Shown one piece after another: positions 8,552 to 18,655 of a DNA stretch of 64,000 nucleotides. Position numbers and translations under genes: made by a program. The notes under the pieces are model-generated. The model was given only the letters and a program-made list of their open reading frames with translations. It ran no database searches and had not been told where the DNA came from. How positions within the stretch are numbered: position 1 is the first letter of the stretch; the number at the start of each line of letters is the position of its first letter. Location of the stretch: positions 186,001 through 250,000 of the forward strand of contig CAJTNO010000001.1 of the NCBI GenBank assembly GCA_910577815.1. The letters are read 5' to 3'. This stretch comes from an uncultured Christensenella sp. (lineage in GTDB: Bacteria; Bacillota; Clostridia; Christensenellales; CAG-917).

Positions 8552-9646
8552 ATGAAAATCGTATCCTTGGAGCTAACAAATTTCCGCAATTACGAGCGTG
8601 CGTCGGTAGAATTCGGCGACGGACTAAACGTTTTGCACGGAAAGAACGCAAGCGGCAAGACGAATATGCTTGAGAGCATATATCTATGCTCGATATTCAA
8701 GAGTCCGCGCACGACCAAGGATAAGGAGATGATATACATAGGCGAAAAAAACGCCTGCGTAAGCCTGACGTTGCAAAAGAAATACAGAAAGCACACTATA
8801 AATCTTCACATTGACGAAAAGGGAAAGAAGCGCGTGCTTGTTGACAATATTCCGCTCAACAGAGCGGGCGAGCTGTTCGGAGTACTCGGAGTAGTATTTT
8901 TTTCACCCGACGAAATGAAGCTTGTCAAGGAATCGCCGCAGGAGCGCCGCCGATTTATGGACGTGGGCTTAAGCCAGCAGCAGCGCGGATATTTTTATTC
9001 CTTACAGCGTTATAACAAGACGCTCAGGCAAAAGAACAATCTGCTTAAGGAGTGGAGAGGAAGCAAAAACATAGACGATATGCTCGAGGTATGGGACGCA
9101 GGGCTTGCCAAGGAGGGCGCAATCCTGATATCCAAGCGCTTGGCGTACGTAAAAACATTAAATGACAGCGCAAGCAGATTTCATACGGCAATCAGCAGCG
9201 ACAGCGAAAAGCTTACGCTATCCTACGAGAGCTTTGCGGATTTATCCGAACTGAGCGCAGAGGATATAGAAAAGGCATTAGCGGACGGGATAAGACGCGC
9301 AAGGGAAAAGGATAAGGAGCTCGGCTACAGCACCGTAGGACCGCACAGGGACGATATAAGGATAGAGATAAACGGAAAGGACAGTCGGAAGTTTGCGTCT
9401 CAGGGACAGCAGCGCACAATCGCGCTTGCGCTCAAGCTCGGAGAGGTAGTGATATACAAAAACGAAATAGGCGAGCCTCCCGTACTGTTGCTTGACGACG
9501 TACTCAGCGAGCTTGATATAAACAGACAGAATTTACTGCTTGAAATGACAAAGGGTTTCCAGACGATACTTACCTGCACCGAATTCAACCTTGACGGAGC
9601 AAGTAAAAAAATAATGGTAAGCGACGGTACAGTAAAACAGGATTAA
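8552..9646 (+). CDS. recF: DNA replication and repair protein RecF
   Basis: 364 aa, full length. It opens with the RecF N-terminus LTNFRNY, followed by Walker A GKNASGKTN (30-38). The middle is a coiled-coil arm. The C-terminal half carries the ABC-type signature SQGQQRTIALALKL and Walker B VLLLDDVLSELD. RecF loads RecA at gapped DNA and helps restart stalled forks. It has no Shine-Dalgarno and a promoter whose start site coincides with the ATG. It is separated from dnaN by dnaA on the other strand, and from gyrB by 7 kb, whereas these genes are usually adjacent. Confidence 0.97.
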   Translation: MKIVSLELTNFRNYERASVEFGDGLNVLHGKNASGKTNMLESIYLCSIFKSPRTTKDKEMIYIGEKNACVSLTLQKKYRKHTINLHIDEKGKKRVLVDNIPLNRAGELFGVLGVVFFSPDEMKLVKESPQERRRFMDVGLSQQQRGYFYSLQRYNKTLRQKNNLLKEWRGSKNIDDMLEVWDAGLAKEGAILISKRLAYVKTLNDSASRFHTAISSDSEKLTLSYESFADLSELSAEDIEKALADGIRRAREKDKELGYSTVGPHRDDIRIEINGKDSRKFASQGQQRTIALALKLGEVVIYKNEIGEPPVLLLDDVLSELDINRQNLLLEMTKGFQTILTCTEFNLDGASKKIMVSDGTVKQD

Positions 9647-9829
9647 ATAGTAAAAAAGATGTTTTATATTGCCTAAATTGGAGTTTAAAGTTTTGTTTTT
9701 GCAGAAATATTAAGAGCAATAAAAATAAAATAAATATCAAACGGCGCATATATATTGAATATTTCAAATATAAATGCACCGCTTTTTACATAATATTTAT
9801 TACAATAAAGCTTACTTTAAATAATATCA

Positions 9830-10213
9830 TTATTTCTTTATGGTGTTTGAGTTTTGATTATATGCCTTTGCAACGCATTTCCATTCACCATCTATTTTCA
9901 ATAGTAGTAGATAATCCGTGAAGTCTATACGGTTGCCCCACTTTTCTTCGAGAACGCGAACTACAGCGAGAGTTTCCTCCACTGCTATAACGTCTACGCG
10001 CGCTTTAAAGTTTTTATCTGAACCTATGGTATCTACGTTGTCATAAAATTGTTGTATTGAGCCGTGTTCAAGATTTCCGTCCAGATATCCAAAAAGTACC
10101 GCTTCGTCAACAAATAACTGCTTTGCGTATTGGCTGTTACCTTCCGCAACGCTTTTTACAAATTTCATTGCCGCTGCTTCTACTGCTTCATATTCTTTTA
10201 ATTCTGATCTCAT
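9830..10213 (-). CDS. NTF2-like (SnoaL/lumazine-binding-like) protein
   Basis: 127 aa, a single cone-shaped NTF2-fold domain. It has an N-terminal helix pair with AAMKFVKSVAEGN, then a strand-rich half with VRVLEEKWGNRIDFTDYLLLLKIDGEWKCVAKAY, matching the putative lumazine-binding / nuclear-transport-factor-2 family of small ligand-binding proteins and isomerases. CAGGAG lies 7 bases before the ATG. It is divergent from an HxlR regulator 156 bp away, so it is probably the regulated target. The substrate is unknown. Confidence 0.75.
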   Translation of the reverse strand: MRSELKEYEAVEAAAMKFVKSVAEGNSQYAKQLFVDEAVLFGYLDGNLEHGSIQQFYDNVDTIGSDKNFKARVDVIAVEETLAVVRVLEEKWGNRIDFTDYLLLLKIDGEWKCVAKAYNQNSNTIKK

Positions 10214-10274
10214 AAAACATCTCCTGAAAATAAATATTTAACTGATTGGATAGGTTGATTTTTATCCATGCAGT

Positions 10275-10317
10275 CTTGACAATATAAATTTTATTGGTAT
10301 ATTATTATTTAGTCAAG
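10275..10317. promoter_or_regulatory. Promoter and inverted repeat between NTF2-like gene and HxlR regulator
   Basis: CTTGAC (10275-10280) and GTCAAG (10312-10317) form an inverted pair. The left arm overlaps TTGACA (10276-10281), which with TATTAT (10300-10305, 18-bp spacer) makes a plus-strand promoter for the HxlR gene. This is a candidate HxlR operator by position only. Confidence 0.4.
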
Positions 10318-10369
10318 TACGCACAAAAAAGTATGATACTAACAAAAAGTAGAGTATTAAGTCATAATT

Positions 10370-10711
10370 ATGGAAAATAATAATTCTAGGTGTATTTCGT
10401 CTGAAAATTTAAGCGATACGGGCTTTAGTTATACTCTGTCGCTGATAAGCGGAAAGTATAAAATGACAATACTGTACACTCTTATGGAGTTTACAGTTGT
10501 ACGATATAATGAATTGCAACGCTATATAAAAGGAATATCATACAAAACCCTAAGCTTATCGTTAAAAGAATTGGAAAGAGACGGACTTATATGTCGCAAG
10601 GAATATCCACAGATACCGCCAAAAGTAGAATACAGTCTTTCTGAACGCGGAAAATCGTTGATGCCGATATTGGACGGAATGTGTGAATGGGGAGATAAAA
10701 ACAGATGTTAA
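10370..10711 (+). CDS. HxlR-family winged-helix transcriptional regulator
   Basis: 113 aa. The HxlR core is clear: YTLSLISGKYKMTILYTLM at about 23-41, then RYNELQRYIKGISYKTLSLSLKELERDGL (recognition region) and VEYSLSERGKSLMPILD in the wing and dimer helix. These regulators sense redox-active or electrophilic small molecules and usually control a divergent neighbour, here the NTF2-like gene. No good Shine-Dalgarno is visible before the ATG. A strong terminator follows 8 bases after the stop. Confidence 0.9.
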   Translation: MENNNSRCISSENLSDTGFSYTLSLISGKYKMTILYTLMEFTVVRYNELQRYIKGISYKTLSLSLKELERDGLICRKEYPQIPPKVEYSLSERGKSLMPILDGMCEWGDKNRC

Positions 10712-10718
10712 ATTGCAG

Positions 10719-10752
10719 ACGGCGATTGCTTTATATGCAATCGCCGTTCTTT
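10719..10752. terminator. Terminator after the HxlR gene
   Basis: 11-bp perfect stem ACGGCGATTGC / GCAATCGCCGT (10719-10747), loop TTTATAT, followed by TCTTTT. It lies between convergent HxlR and parB. Confidence 0.85.
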
Positions 10753-10791
10753 TAGTATTATTTTTAGATATAAATATTTAGCAGTTTAATA

Positions 10792-11709
10792 TTATTTTTC
10801 CTTACTGCGATTGTCGTAAATCTGAAGCAACTGCATAATGGCGTGAATTCTCTCGAGGTCGTCGTTGCTGAAGTAGTCAATCGTTATACGTCCCTTGGAG
10901 CCGTTGCGCACAAGCTTGACCTTAGTGGAGAACAAGCGTTTCATATCGTTTACAAAGGTTTTCAGTTCGAGAGGAAGCGGTTCCTTAGCCTTGCGCTTGG
11001 CAGTAGCCTGCTGAGCGTTATCGGAGAAGTAATTCTGCACTATTCTCTCGAGGTCGCGCACGGAGATATCCTCCTCGCAGGCGAGCTTTGCAAATTCTAT
11101 CAGCTTTTCCTTATTGTCAACGGTAAGTATGGTTCTCGCGTGTCCGGGCGACAGCTTTCCGGACTTTACCATATCCATAACCTCGGTGGGAAGCTGTAAA
11201 AGTCTTAAGGTATTTGTGACGTAAGGACGTGATTTACCTATACGAACGGCAACCTCCTCCTGAGTAAGACCGTGATTTTCCATAAGCTCGCGGATACCCT
11301 CCGCGGCTTCTATGGCGTTTAAATTTTCGCGGTGCAGGTTTTCTATGAGCGAAATTTCCTGTATCTGTTGCTGTGAAAGCTCCTTAACTATAGCGGGTAT
11401 AGAATTAAGACCGGCAAGCAGACTTGCGCGGAAGCGTCGCTCGCCCGCGATAATCAGGTATCTGCCGCCCTCGCTTTTAACAAGCAGAATGGGTTGCAGA
11501 ACTCCGTACATCGAAATGGAGTGAGCCATAGATTTAAGACTTTCCTCGTCGAAGGTCTTACGCGGCTGATTGGGATTGCGGTCGATAAGATGAATATCTA
11601 TTTCCTGCGTGGAAAGCTCGCCGTCGAAATCCACTCTGACGTTTTCGGTATTGTCGCGGAAAAGCGCGCTCATACCTCTCTGCCCTAAACCGCCTTTGTT
11701 ATTTGCCAT
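10792..11709 (-). CDS. parB: Chromosome-partitioning protein ParB (Spo0J)
   Basis: 305 aa. The N-terminal CTP-binding domain includes GERRFRAS (about 97-104) and ENLHRENL. A helix-turn-helix that reads parS follows (LTQEEVAVRIGKSRPYVTNTLRLLQLP). The C-terminal dimerisation domain ends in a basic tail. ParB loads on parS, spreads, and with ParA separates replicated origins. GAGGTGA precedes the ATG; the start lies 8 bases after the parA stop, so parA-parB form an operon. Its likely binding sites are the four parS-like sequences at 15.33-15.77 kb. Confidence 0.97.
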   Translation of the reverse strand: MANNKGGLGQRGMSALFRDNTENVRVDFDGELSTQEIDIHLIDRNPNQPRKTFDEESLKSMAHSISMYGVLQPILLVKSEGGRYLIIAGERRFRASLLAGLNSIPAIVKELSQQQIQEISLIENLHRENLNAIEAAEGIRELMENHGLTQEEVAVRIGKSRPYVTNTLRLLQLPTEVMDMVKSGKLSPGHARTILTVDNKEKLIEFAKLACEEDISVRDLERIVQNYFSDNAQQATAKRKAKEPLPLELKTFVNDMKRLFSTKVKLVRNGSKGRITIDYFSNDDLERIHAIMQLLQIYDNRSKEK

Positions 11710-11717
11710 AATTCACC

Positions 11718-12485
11718 TCACTTGATTTTTGCCGTAAATTCTCCCGCGAGAGCCTCGTAGGCAATAGCGCCGGAGCATTTTTTATCGTACAGAAGCACGG
11801 GTTTGCCGTAGCTTGGAGCCTCCGCAAGACGGATATTGCGCGGAATTTTGGTATCGAACACCTTATCTCCAAACACCTTTAAAATTTCTTCCAGAACGCC
11901 CTTTGAAAGCTTTGAGCGGCTGTCGAACATAGTCAGAACGACGCCGTCAACCTCGAGGTCCTTGTTAAGGAATTTTTTAACGAGCTTTATCGTATTCATC
12001 ATTTGGCTGAGTCCCTCGAGAGCATAATATTCGCTCTGAATAGGGATTATAACGCCGTCGGAAGCGGTAAGCGCGTTTACCGTAAGCAAGCCGAGCGAGG
12101 GAGGACAGTCGATAAAGACATAATCGTAATCGCCCTCTGTTTTGGCAAGCTTTTCCTGCAAAACGCGTTCTCTGCCAATCACAATCTGCGACAGCTCGAG
12201 CTCCGCGCCCGCGAGGTCGCAGGAGGAAGGAATAAAGTCCAGCGTAGCTATTTCGGATTTACGTATGACCTCTTTTGCGGTGAGGTCGCTGCAAAGAACG
12301 TCGTAAACCGAGTTTTCGGGCTGCTTATCGAATTCTCCCAGCGCGCTTGAAGCGTTGCACTGCGCGTCGAAGTCCACCACAAGAATGCGTTTACCTCTCA
12401 AAGCGAGGCTTGCGGCAAGATTGACGCAGGTAGTAGTTTTGCCTACTCCGCCCTTTTGATTAGAAAATGATATAATACGTGCCAT
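11718..12485 (-). CDS. parA: Chromosome-partitioning ATPase ParA (Soj)
   Basis: 255 aa from the ATG at 12485. The N-terminus MARIISFSNQKGGVGKTT matches the family start and contains the deviant Walker A motif KGGVGKTT; YDYVFIDCPPSLGLLTVNAL holds the Walker B region. A longer reading from a GTG at 12527 is possible but adds residues the family lacks and crosses the promoter. ParA is a DNA-binding ATPase that moves ParB-parS complexes. No Shine-Dalgarno is present; the -10 element ends 10 bases before the ATG. Confidence 0.96.
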   Translation of the reverse strand: MARIISFSNQKGGVGKTTTCVNLAASLALRGKRILVVDFDAQCNASSALGEFDKQPENSVYDVLCSDLTAKEVIRKSEIATLDFIPSSCDLAGAELELSQIVIGRERVLQEKLAKTEGDYDYVFIDCPPSLGLLTVNALTASDGVIIPIQSEYYALEGLSQMMNTIKLVKKFLNKDLEVDGVVLTMFDSRSKLSKGVLEEILKVFGDKVFDTKIPRNIRLAEAPSYGKPVLLYDKKCSGAIAYEALAGEFTAKIK

Positions 12486-12495
12486 AGTATTTATG

Positions 12496-12524
12496 ATTTT
12501 ATCATAAACCCCCAAACAATTCAA
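12496..12524 (-). promoter_or_regulatory. parA promoter, near-leaderless
   Basis: On the minus strand, TTGAAT (12524-12519), 17-bp spacer, TAAAAT (12501-12496), then 10 bases to the parA ATG at 12485. Confidence 0.6.
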
Positions 12525-12530
12525 CACCTT

Positions 12531-12808
12531 TCAGGTGTATAAAACGACAAACTTTTTGGCTCTATTCAGCCGTGTGTTCAAACAATCAGCTACGCGTTTA
12601 CTCACACGAAGTGTGTCAGGTGCTTGATACGACAAACTTTATTGTTCAATTTAGCCGTGTGTTCAAACAATCAGCTACGCGTTTACTCACACGAAGTGTG
12701 TCAGGTGCTTGATACGACAAACTTTATTGTTCAATTTAGCTGTGTGTATAACCAAGCAGCAACGCGTTTACTCACACGAAGTGTGTCAGGTGTATAAACC
12801 TACAAACC
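12531..12808. repeat. 85-bp tandem repeat, three full copies plus a partial fourth
   Basis: Copies start at 12531, 12616 and 12701 and a truncated one at 12786; the period is exactly 85 bp. Every unit ends with the palindrome CACACGAAGTGTG (12603-12615, 12688-12700, 12773-12785), preceded by CGCGTTTACT. There are no variable spacers, so this is not CRISPR. The array begins just upstream of the parA -35 element and ends at the 3' end of the GH13 gene. Confidence 0.95.
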
Positions 12809-12820
12809 TCCGAAGGACTC

Positions 12821-14524
12821 TCACTTACACGAAGTGTTAGCCGGCGTATAGAAAACCTTTCCTGCGTACGGGCGCATAACCTCCGCAAATCTGCCGTTGT
12901 AAACGGAGATAATTTCCGTCGAGTTTTCGGGTATAAATTTCTTTACCTTCCTGCACGGAACGCCCTTCTCGCCCACGTTCAGAATTACGGTCAGCTTAGA
13001 GCCGTCCTCGGCAAGCTTTTCGTAAACGAAAAGATTTTTATCGCCCTTAAGCTTTATTTCAAATCTGCCGTAAATGGCGGCGTCCTTATATTCCTTGCGC
13101 AGAGCAAGCAGCTTGCGGTAGAAATTAAGCAGAGAATTCGGGTCTTTTTCGGCAGCCTCCACGTTGACTGTCTTGTAATTGGGATTTACCGTAAACCAGG
13201 GCTCGCAGGTACTGAAGCCGGCGTTTTCCGCGGCGGACCACTGTACGGGAGTACGCGCGTTATCTCTCGCGGCATAGGGAGCAACCTTAAGGATATGCTT
13301 TTCGCTGAACCCGAATTTTTTCATAAGGTCTCTTACGCAGAAGGTAGAAACGTCCTTAAACTGCGCCCACGGGTCCGAACCCTTGGGATATTTGTCATAG
13401 CGCAACGACGTCATACCTATTTCCTGTCCCTGATAAACAAACTGCGTACCGCTGAGGAAGGTATACATAATAGCAAGACATTTTCCGCTTTCCACGCGGT
13501 ATTTTTCACTGCCGTAGCGCGTAATCGTACGCGGTTGGTCGTGACTTTCCAGATAGTTTACGTTCCAGGCCCTGCCAAACAGCTGAGTCTGCCAGTTGTA
13601 ATACGCCTTTTTCAGCTTTTTGAGGCTGAAGGGCAAATGCACCCAGGGTACGATTATGCAGTCCGCCTCCATATGCTGAAAGCCAATCATCATATCCAGC
13701 TCTTTCTTGTTTTCGTTTACGTACTGCAGCGCGATTTTAGGCGATACCATAGGCGATTCACCCACCTGAAACGCGTCGTAATCCTTAAGAACCTCGCGGT
13801 ATTCGCTCAAAAATTCGTGTATATGCGGACCGTTGTTATAATGCTCCATACCGCGCGAAGTCGGCATAAAGATATTTCCGTTGGGCAAGCCCTCCGCCTT
13901 GCTTATCTGAGTTATAACGTCCTCTCTGAAGCCGTCCACTCCCATATCCAGCCAGTAGCGCATAACGTCCTTCAGTGCCTCTCTTACCTTTGGATTGTCG
14001 TGATTGAGGTCGGGCTGCTCCTTTGCGTAGAGATGCAAATAGAACTCCCCTCTCTCCTCGTTGTACTCCCAGGCGGAGCCGGGGAAGGTGGATTGCCAGT
14101 TATTAGGTGCTTTTTTGCCGTTTTTGCCCTTTCCCTTGCGCCAGATATAAAAATCGGTATAGGGCTCCTCGCGCTTAACGCTCTTTTTAAACCATTCGTG
14201 TTGGTCGGAGGTATGATTTATTACAAGGTCCATAATGACCTTAAGCCCCATAGAATGCGCCCTGTCAAGCACCTCTTTAAACTCCTCGAGAGTGCCGTAT
14301 TCGGGATTGATATTGCGATAATCCGCTATATCGTAGCCGTAATCCGCCTGCGGAGATACGTACAGGGGCGAAAACCATATCGCGTCAACGCCTATGCTCT
14401 TTATATAATCGAGCTTGCTGAGCACGCCCTTAAGGTCGCCTATACCGTCATTATTGCCGTCGCAGAACGAACGGGGCCAAATCTGATATACAGCCATTTC
14501 TTTAAACCATTTTCTTTCTTCCAT
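12821..14524 (-). CDS. GH13 alpha-glucosidase (oligo-1,6-glucosidase type)
   Basis: 567 aa, the usual length of oligo-1,6-glucosidase / trehalose-6-phosphate hydrolase enzymes. It opens WFKEMAVYQIWPRSFCDGNNDGIGDL. The conserved GH13 regions are seen: DLVINHTSD (region I), GVDGFREDVI with the nucleophile Asp (II), FQVGESP with the acid Glu (III), ESHDQPR (IV). It hydrolyses alpha-1,6 or alpha-1,4 bonds of short glucosides in the cytoplasm (no signal peptide). TTTGGAGGG precedes the ATG. No transporter is next to it. The last codons (ANTSCK) are formed by a decayed copy of the hairpin found in the adjacent repeats. Exact substrate is uncertain. Confidence 0.93.
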   Translation of the reverse strand: MEERKWFKEMAVYQIWPRSFCDGNNDGIGDLKGVLSKLDYIKSIGVDAIWFSPLYVSPQADYGYDIADYRNINPEYGTLEEFKEVLDRAHSMGLKVIMDLVINHTSDQHEWFKKSVKREEPYTDFYIWRKGKGKNGKKAPNNWQSTFPGSAWEYNEERGEFYLHLYAKEQPDLNHDNPKVREALKDVMRYWLDMGVDGFREDVITQISKAEGLPNGNIFMPTSRGMEHYNNGPHIHEFLSEYREVLKDYDAFQVGESPMVSPKIALQYVNENKKELDMMIGFQHMEADCIIVPWVHLPFSLKKLKKAYYNWQTQLFGRAWNVNYLESHDQPRTITRYGSEKYRVESGKCLAIMYTFLSGTQFVYQGQEIGMTSLRYDKYPKGSDPWAQFKDVSTFCVRDLMKKFGFSEKHILKVAPYAARDNARTPVQWSAAENAGFSTCEPWFTVNPNYKTVNVEAAEKDPNSLLNFYRKLLALRKEYKDAAIYGRFEIKLKGDKNLFVYEKLAEDGSKLTVILNVGEKGVPCRKVKKFIPENSTEIISVYNGRFAEVMRPYAGKVFYTPANTSCK

Positions 14525-14971
14525 AAACTCCCTCCAAATGCCGCAAACACCGACGTAACGATACTGCGCGCGGTCCGAAATTCACACGGCGCACCTGACG
14601 TATAAAGAGCCGACGCACTTAAGCCGCAAAATACACGCAATAAGGACGGCTTGCATACGCAACCTGCGTAAGCGCGCATAAATCCGCTTATCGTTTTAGA
14701 AGCTATACTGCGCTCAACGCTTTAGTCTGCCGATATGTCTGCAACATATAATCATAAGTTTTATATATAGATAATATCATCTGACGGCAGTTATTTCAAG
14801 TCCAATTTTGCTCAAAATCCTACATATGTACGACAATCGCATAAAATCAATTAAATATATCGTACAAAATCCGTAATTCGGTTCACAAATAAACCAAAAT
14901 CTTTATTTTTATCATTTTTAAATACGAATACAACAAGAAATCGAACAAATTGTAATATATTTAAATAAGAA

Positions 14972-15000
14972 TTATTCACATATCAACATAGTTATCAACA
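14972..15000 (+). promoter_or_regulatory. Cluster of DnaA-box-like 9-mers
   Basis: TTATTCACA (14972-14980) and TTATCAACA (14992-15000), each one base from TTATCCACA, with a partial TATCAACA between them. TTATCCAAG at 15266-15274 is a poorer match. Confidence 0.4.
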
Positions 15001-15328
15001 TATAATTTAGCTTACCCATAATCCGAATGCATAAAACAATCGCCAAATCATCGCTTTTAACAAATTAAACGCAAATATAATAAAACGCACATATAACGCA
15101 CAAAATTAACCGTTTATTCATATAATAATAGGTGACGCAAATTGTGAAACAAAGCCTTAAAAACAGCACATTTTTTGCGAAACAAACAAGGTCAAAAAAT
15201 TTGGGTGAAAGACCTCAAAAATAGCTTAAAATAAGCGGTTTTTTATCAAGGACTAATTTCCAAATTTATCCAAGCCCCTCTAAATAGTATTAAAATCCCT
15301 ACTATTTAGTGGCATTTTTGCAGTTTTC

Positions 15329-15344
15329 AGTTCCACGTGAAACG
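15329..15344. promoter_or_regulatory. parS-like site 1
   Basis: AGTTCCACGTGAAACG: the inner 14 bases match the Bacillota parS consensus TGTTNCACGTGAAACA; only the outermost bases differ. Confidence 0.8.
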
Positions 15345-15359
15345 CGGCGGCTAAAAATA

Positions 15360-15375
15360 TGTTCCACGTGGAACA
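15360..15375. promoter_or_regulatory. parS-like site 2
   Basis: TGTTCCACGTGGAACA, a perfect 16-bp palindrome fitting the parS consensus core; predicted ParB loading site. Confidence 0.92.
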
Positions 15376-15395
15376 TTACCAGGCAAACGCTTATA

Positions 15396-15411
15396 TGTTA
15401 CACGTGAAACA
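15396..15411. promoter_or_regulatory. parS-like site 3
   Basis: TGTTACACGTGAAACA, a full match to TGTTNCACGTGAAACA. Confidence 0.93.
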
Positions 15412-15753
15412 TAAAATTTCCCAATATATGTATATGCTTATAAGTCTATGTCTGATAACTTAAAATTTTTGTATTTTTCCCCTGATTCGGATTTAAGCTA
15501 TTTTGTATTATTATGATAAATTGAAAAATCGCATATTGTTGATATTGTGCAAATTCAATATTTCAAATTTTGCTTGTGCGAAGTTAAATCAAAAATGCCA
15601 AGTGTAAAAACGGGTGTATAAAAATGAGCGGCAATATTAAAATGCCAATGTCGTGTGTAATTATATATTATTCAAATAAACGTATTTTTTGAAAAAGTAA
15701 TTTTAAACAATATAAGATGATTTTTCAAATCAAATCTATGATAAAATCTAAAA

Positions 15754-15769
15754 TGTTACACGTGAAACT
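15754..15769. promoter_or_regulatory. parS-like site 4
   Basis: TGTTACACGTGAAACT, one terminal mismatch to the parS consensus, 343 bp right of site 3. Confidence 0.88.
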
Positions 15770-16639
15770 ATTTTGATTATAATGACTGATTTTGCAAATT
15801 GCACGGCATCATTTAAAAATGATTTAATTGCGCTATATGAACATTTTAAAAGCTTTTGACATATAATGTATGTTTAAGATTTTATAATCTGATTGCAGGT
15901 AAAGAAAACAACATATAAAAGCCAATTAAAATATTCAAATTTCGCTTGCCATAATGATTATTAAATCATTGACGTTACTATTTATCTATAGGCGATTTGA
16001 TGTTGTGCATTTGATTTTTGTTATAAATACTAAAGATGGCGGATGCTTTTTAATAGTTTAATATTATTGTGTAAAAGATTAAACTTAAAAAAACCTATGA
16101 TATTTAAATTTGCATAGTTTACAAAAATATAAGGTAAAGTTGCAGGTCGATAACAAATATATTTTTGCAATTCATATTATTTTTACATTCACATTTAATT
16201 ATTAAATATTTTAAACATTGCTTTATTTTTGTTTATTTAAAATTGAATTTATAGACGATTAAAATTTTTAAAATCGGCGGTTTGGTAATTTTTATATTGA
16301 TAGATATTGCTCCGATTTTTAGATTTTATATTATAAATTTGAAACTAAAAAAGTATAAAATTTGATTGTTTAAAATTTTATATAATGGTTTATATGTAAA
16401 CATATTTATAAAGAATCGTTTGCTTGCATTTATCTAATATCATATGCGATTTTATGCTTTGATTTTGTGAAATTCTTAGTAATAATGACGGTAAAATATA
16501 TGGAATATATGCGTGCGTCAATATCCTTTTAAATATTAAAACCGAAAAGATTAAAACAGGTGAGGATTTAATTGAAAGTGGAGATTTAGAAATAATCCGG
16601 GGAAAATCAAGTTGTTTTATTTAAATGTTTAAAATACTC

Positions 16640-16668
16640 TTGATTTTTGATTATTACTTTGTTATAAT
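16640..16668 (+). promoter_or_regulatory. gyrB-gyrA promoter
   Basis: TTGATT (16640-16645), 17-bp spacer, TATAAT (16663-16668); a leader of about 55 bases with AGGAGG follows. Confidence 0.7.
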
Positions 16669-16703
16669 AATTGTACTTATTATATTGTATATATAATATA
16701 TAA

Positions 16704-18641
<1,938 letters not shown>

Positions 18642-18655
18642 GATAGGAGATTATT

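Noticed and set aside
12486..12527. GTG start 14 codons upstream for parA
   Set aside because: The extension covers the promoter and is absent from the family, whose N-terminus fits the ATG at 12485.
12531..12808. Tandem repeats as a CRISPR array
   Set aside because: The 85-bp units follow one another with no variable spacers, and no cas gene is present.
13295..14605. 436-codon plus-strand ORF opposite the glucosidase
   Set aside because: Antisense shadow of a well-recognised GH13 gene.
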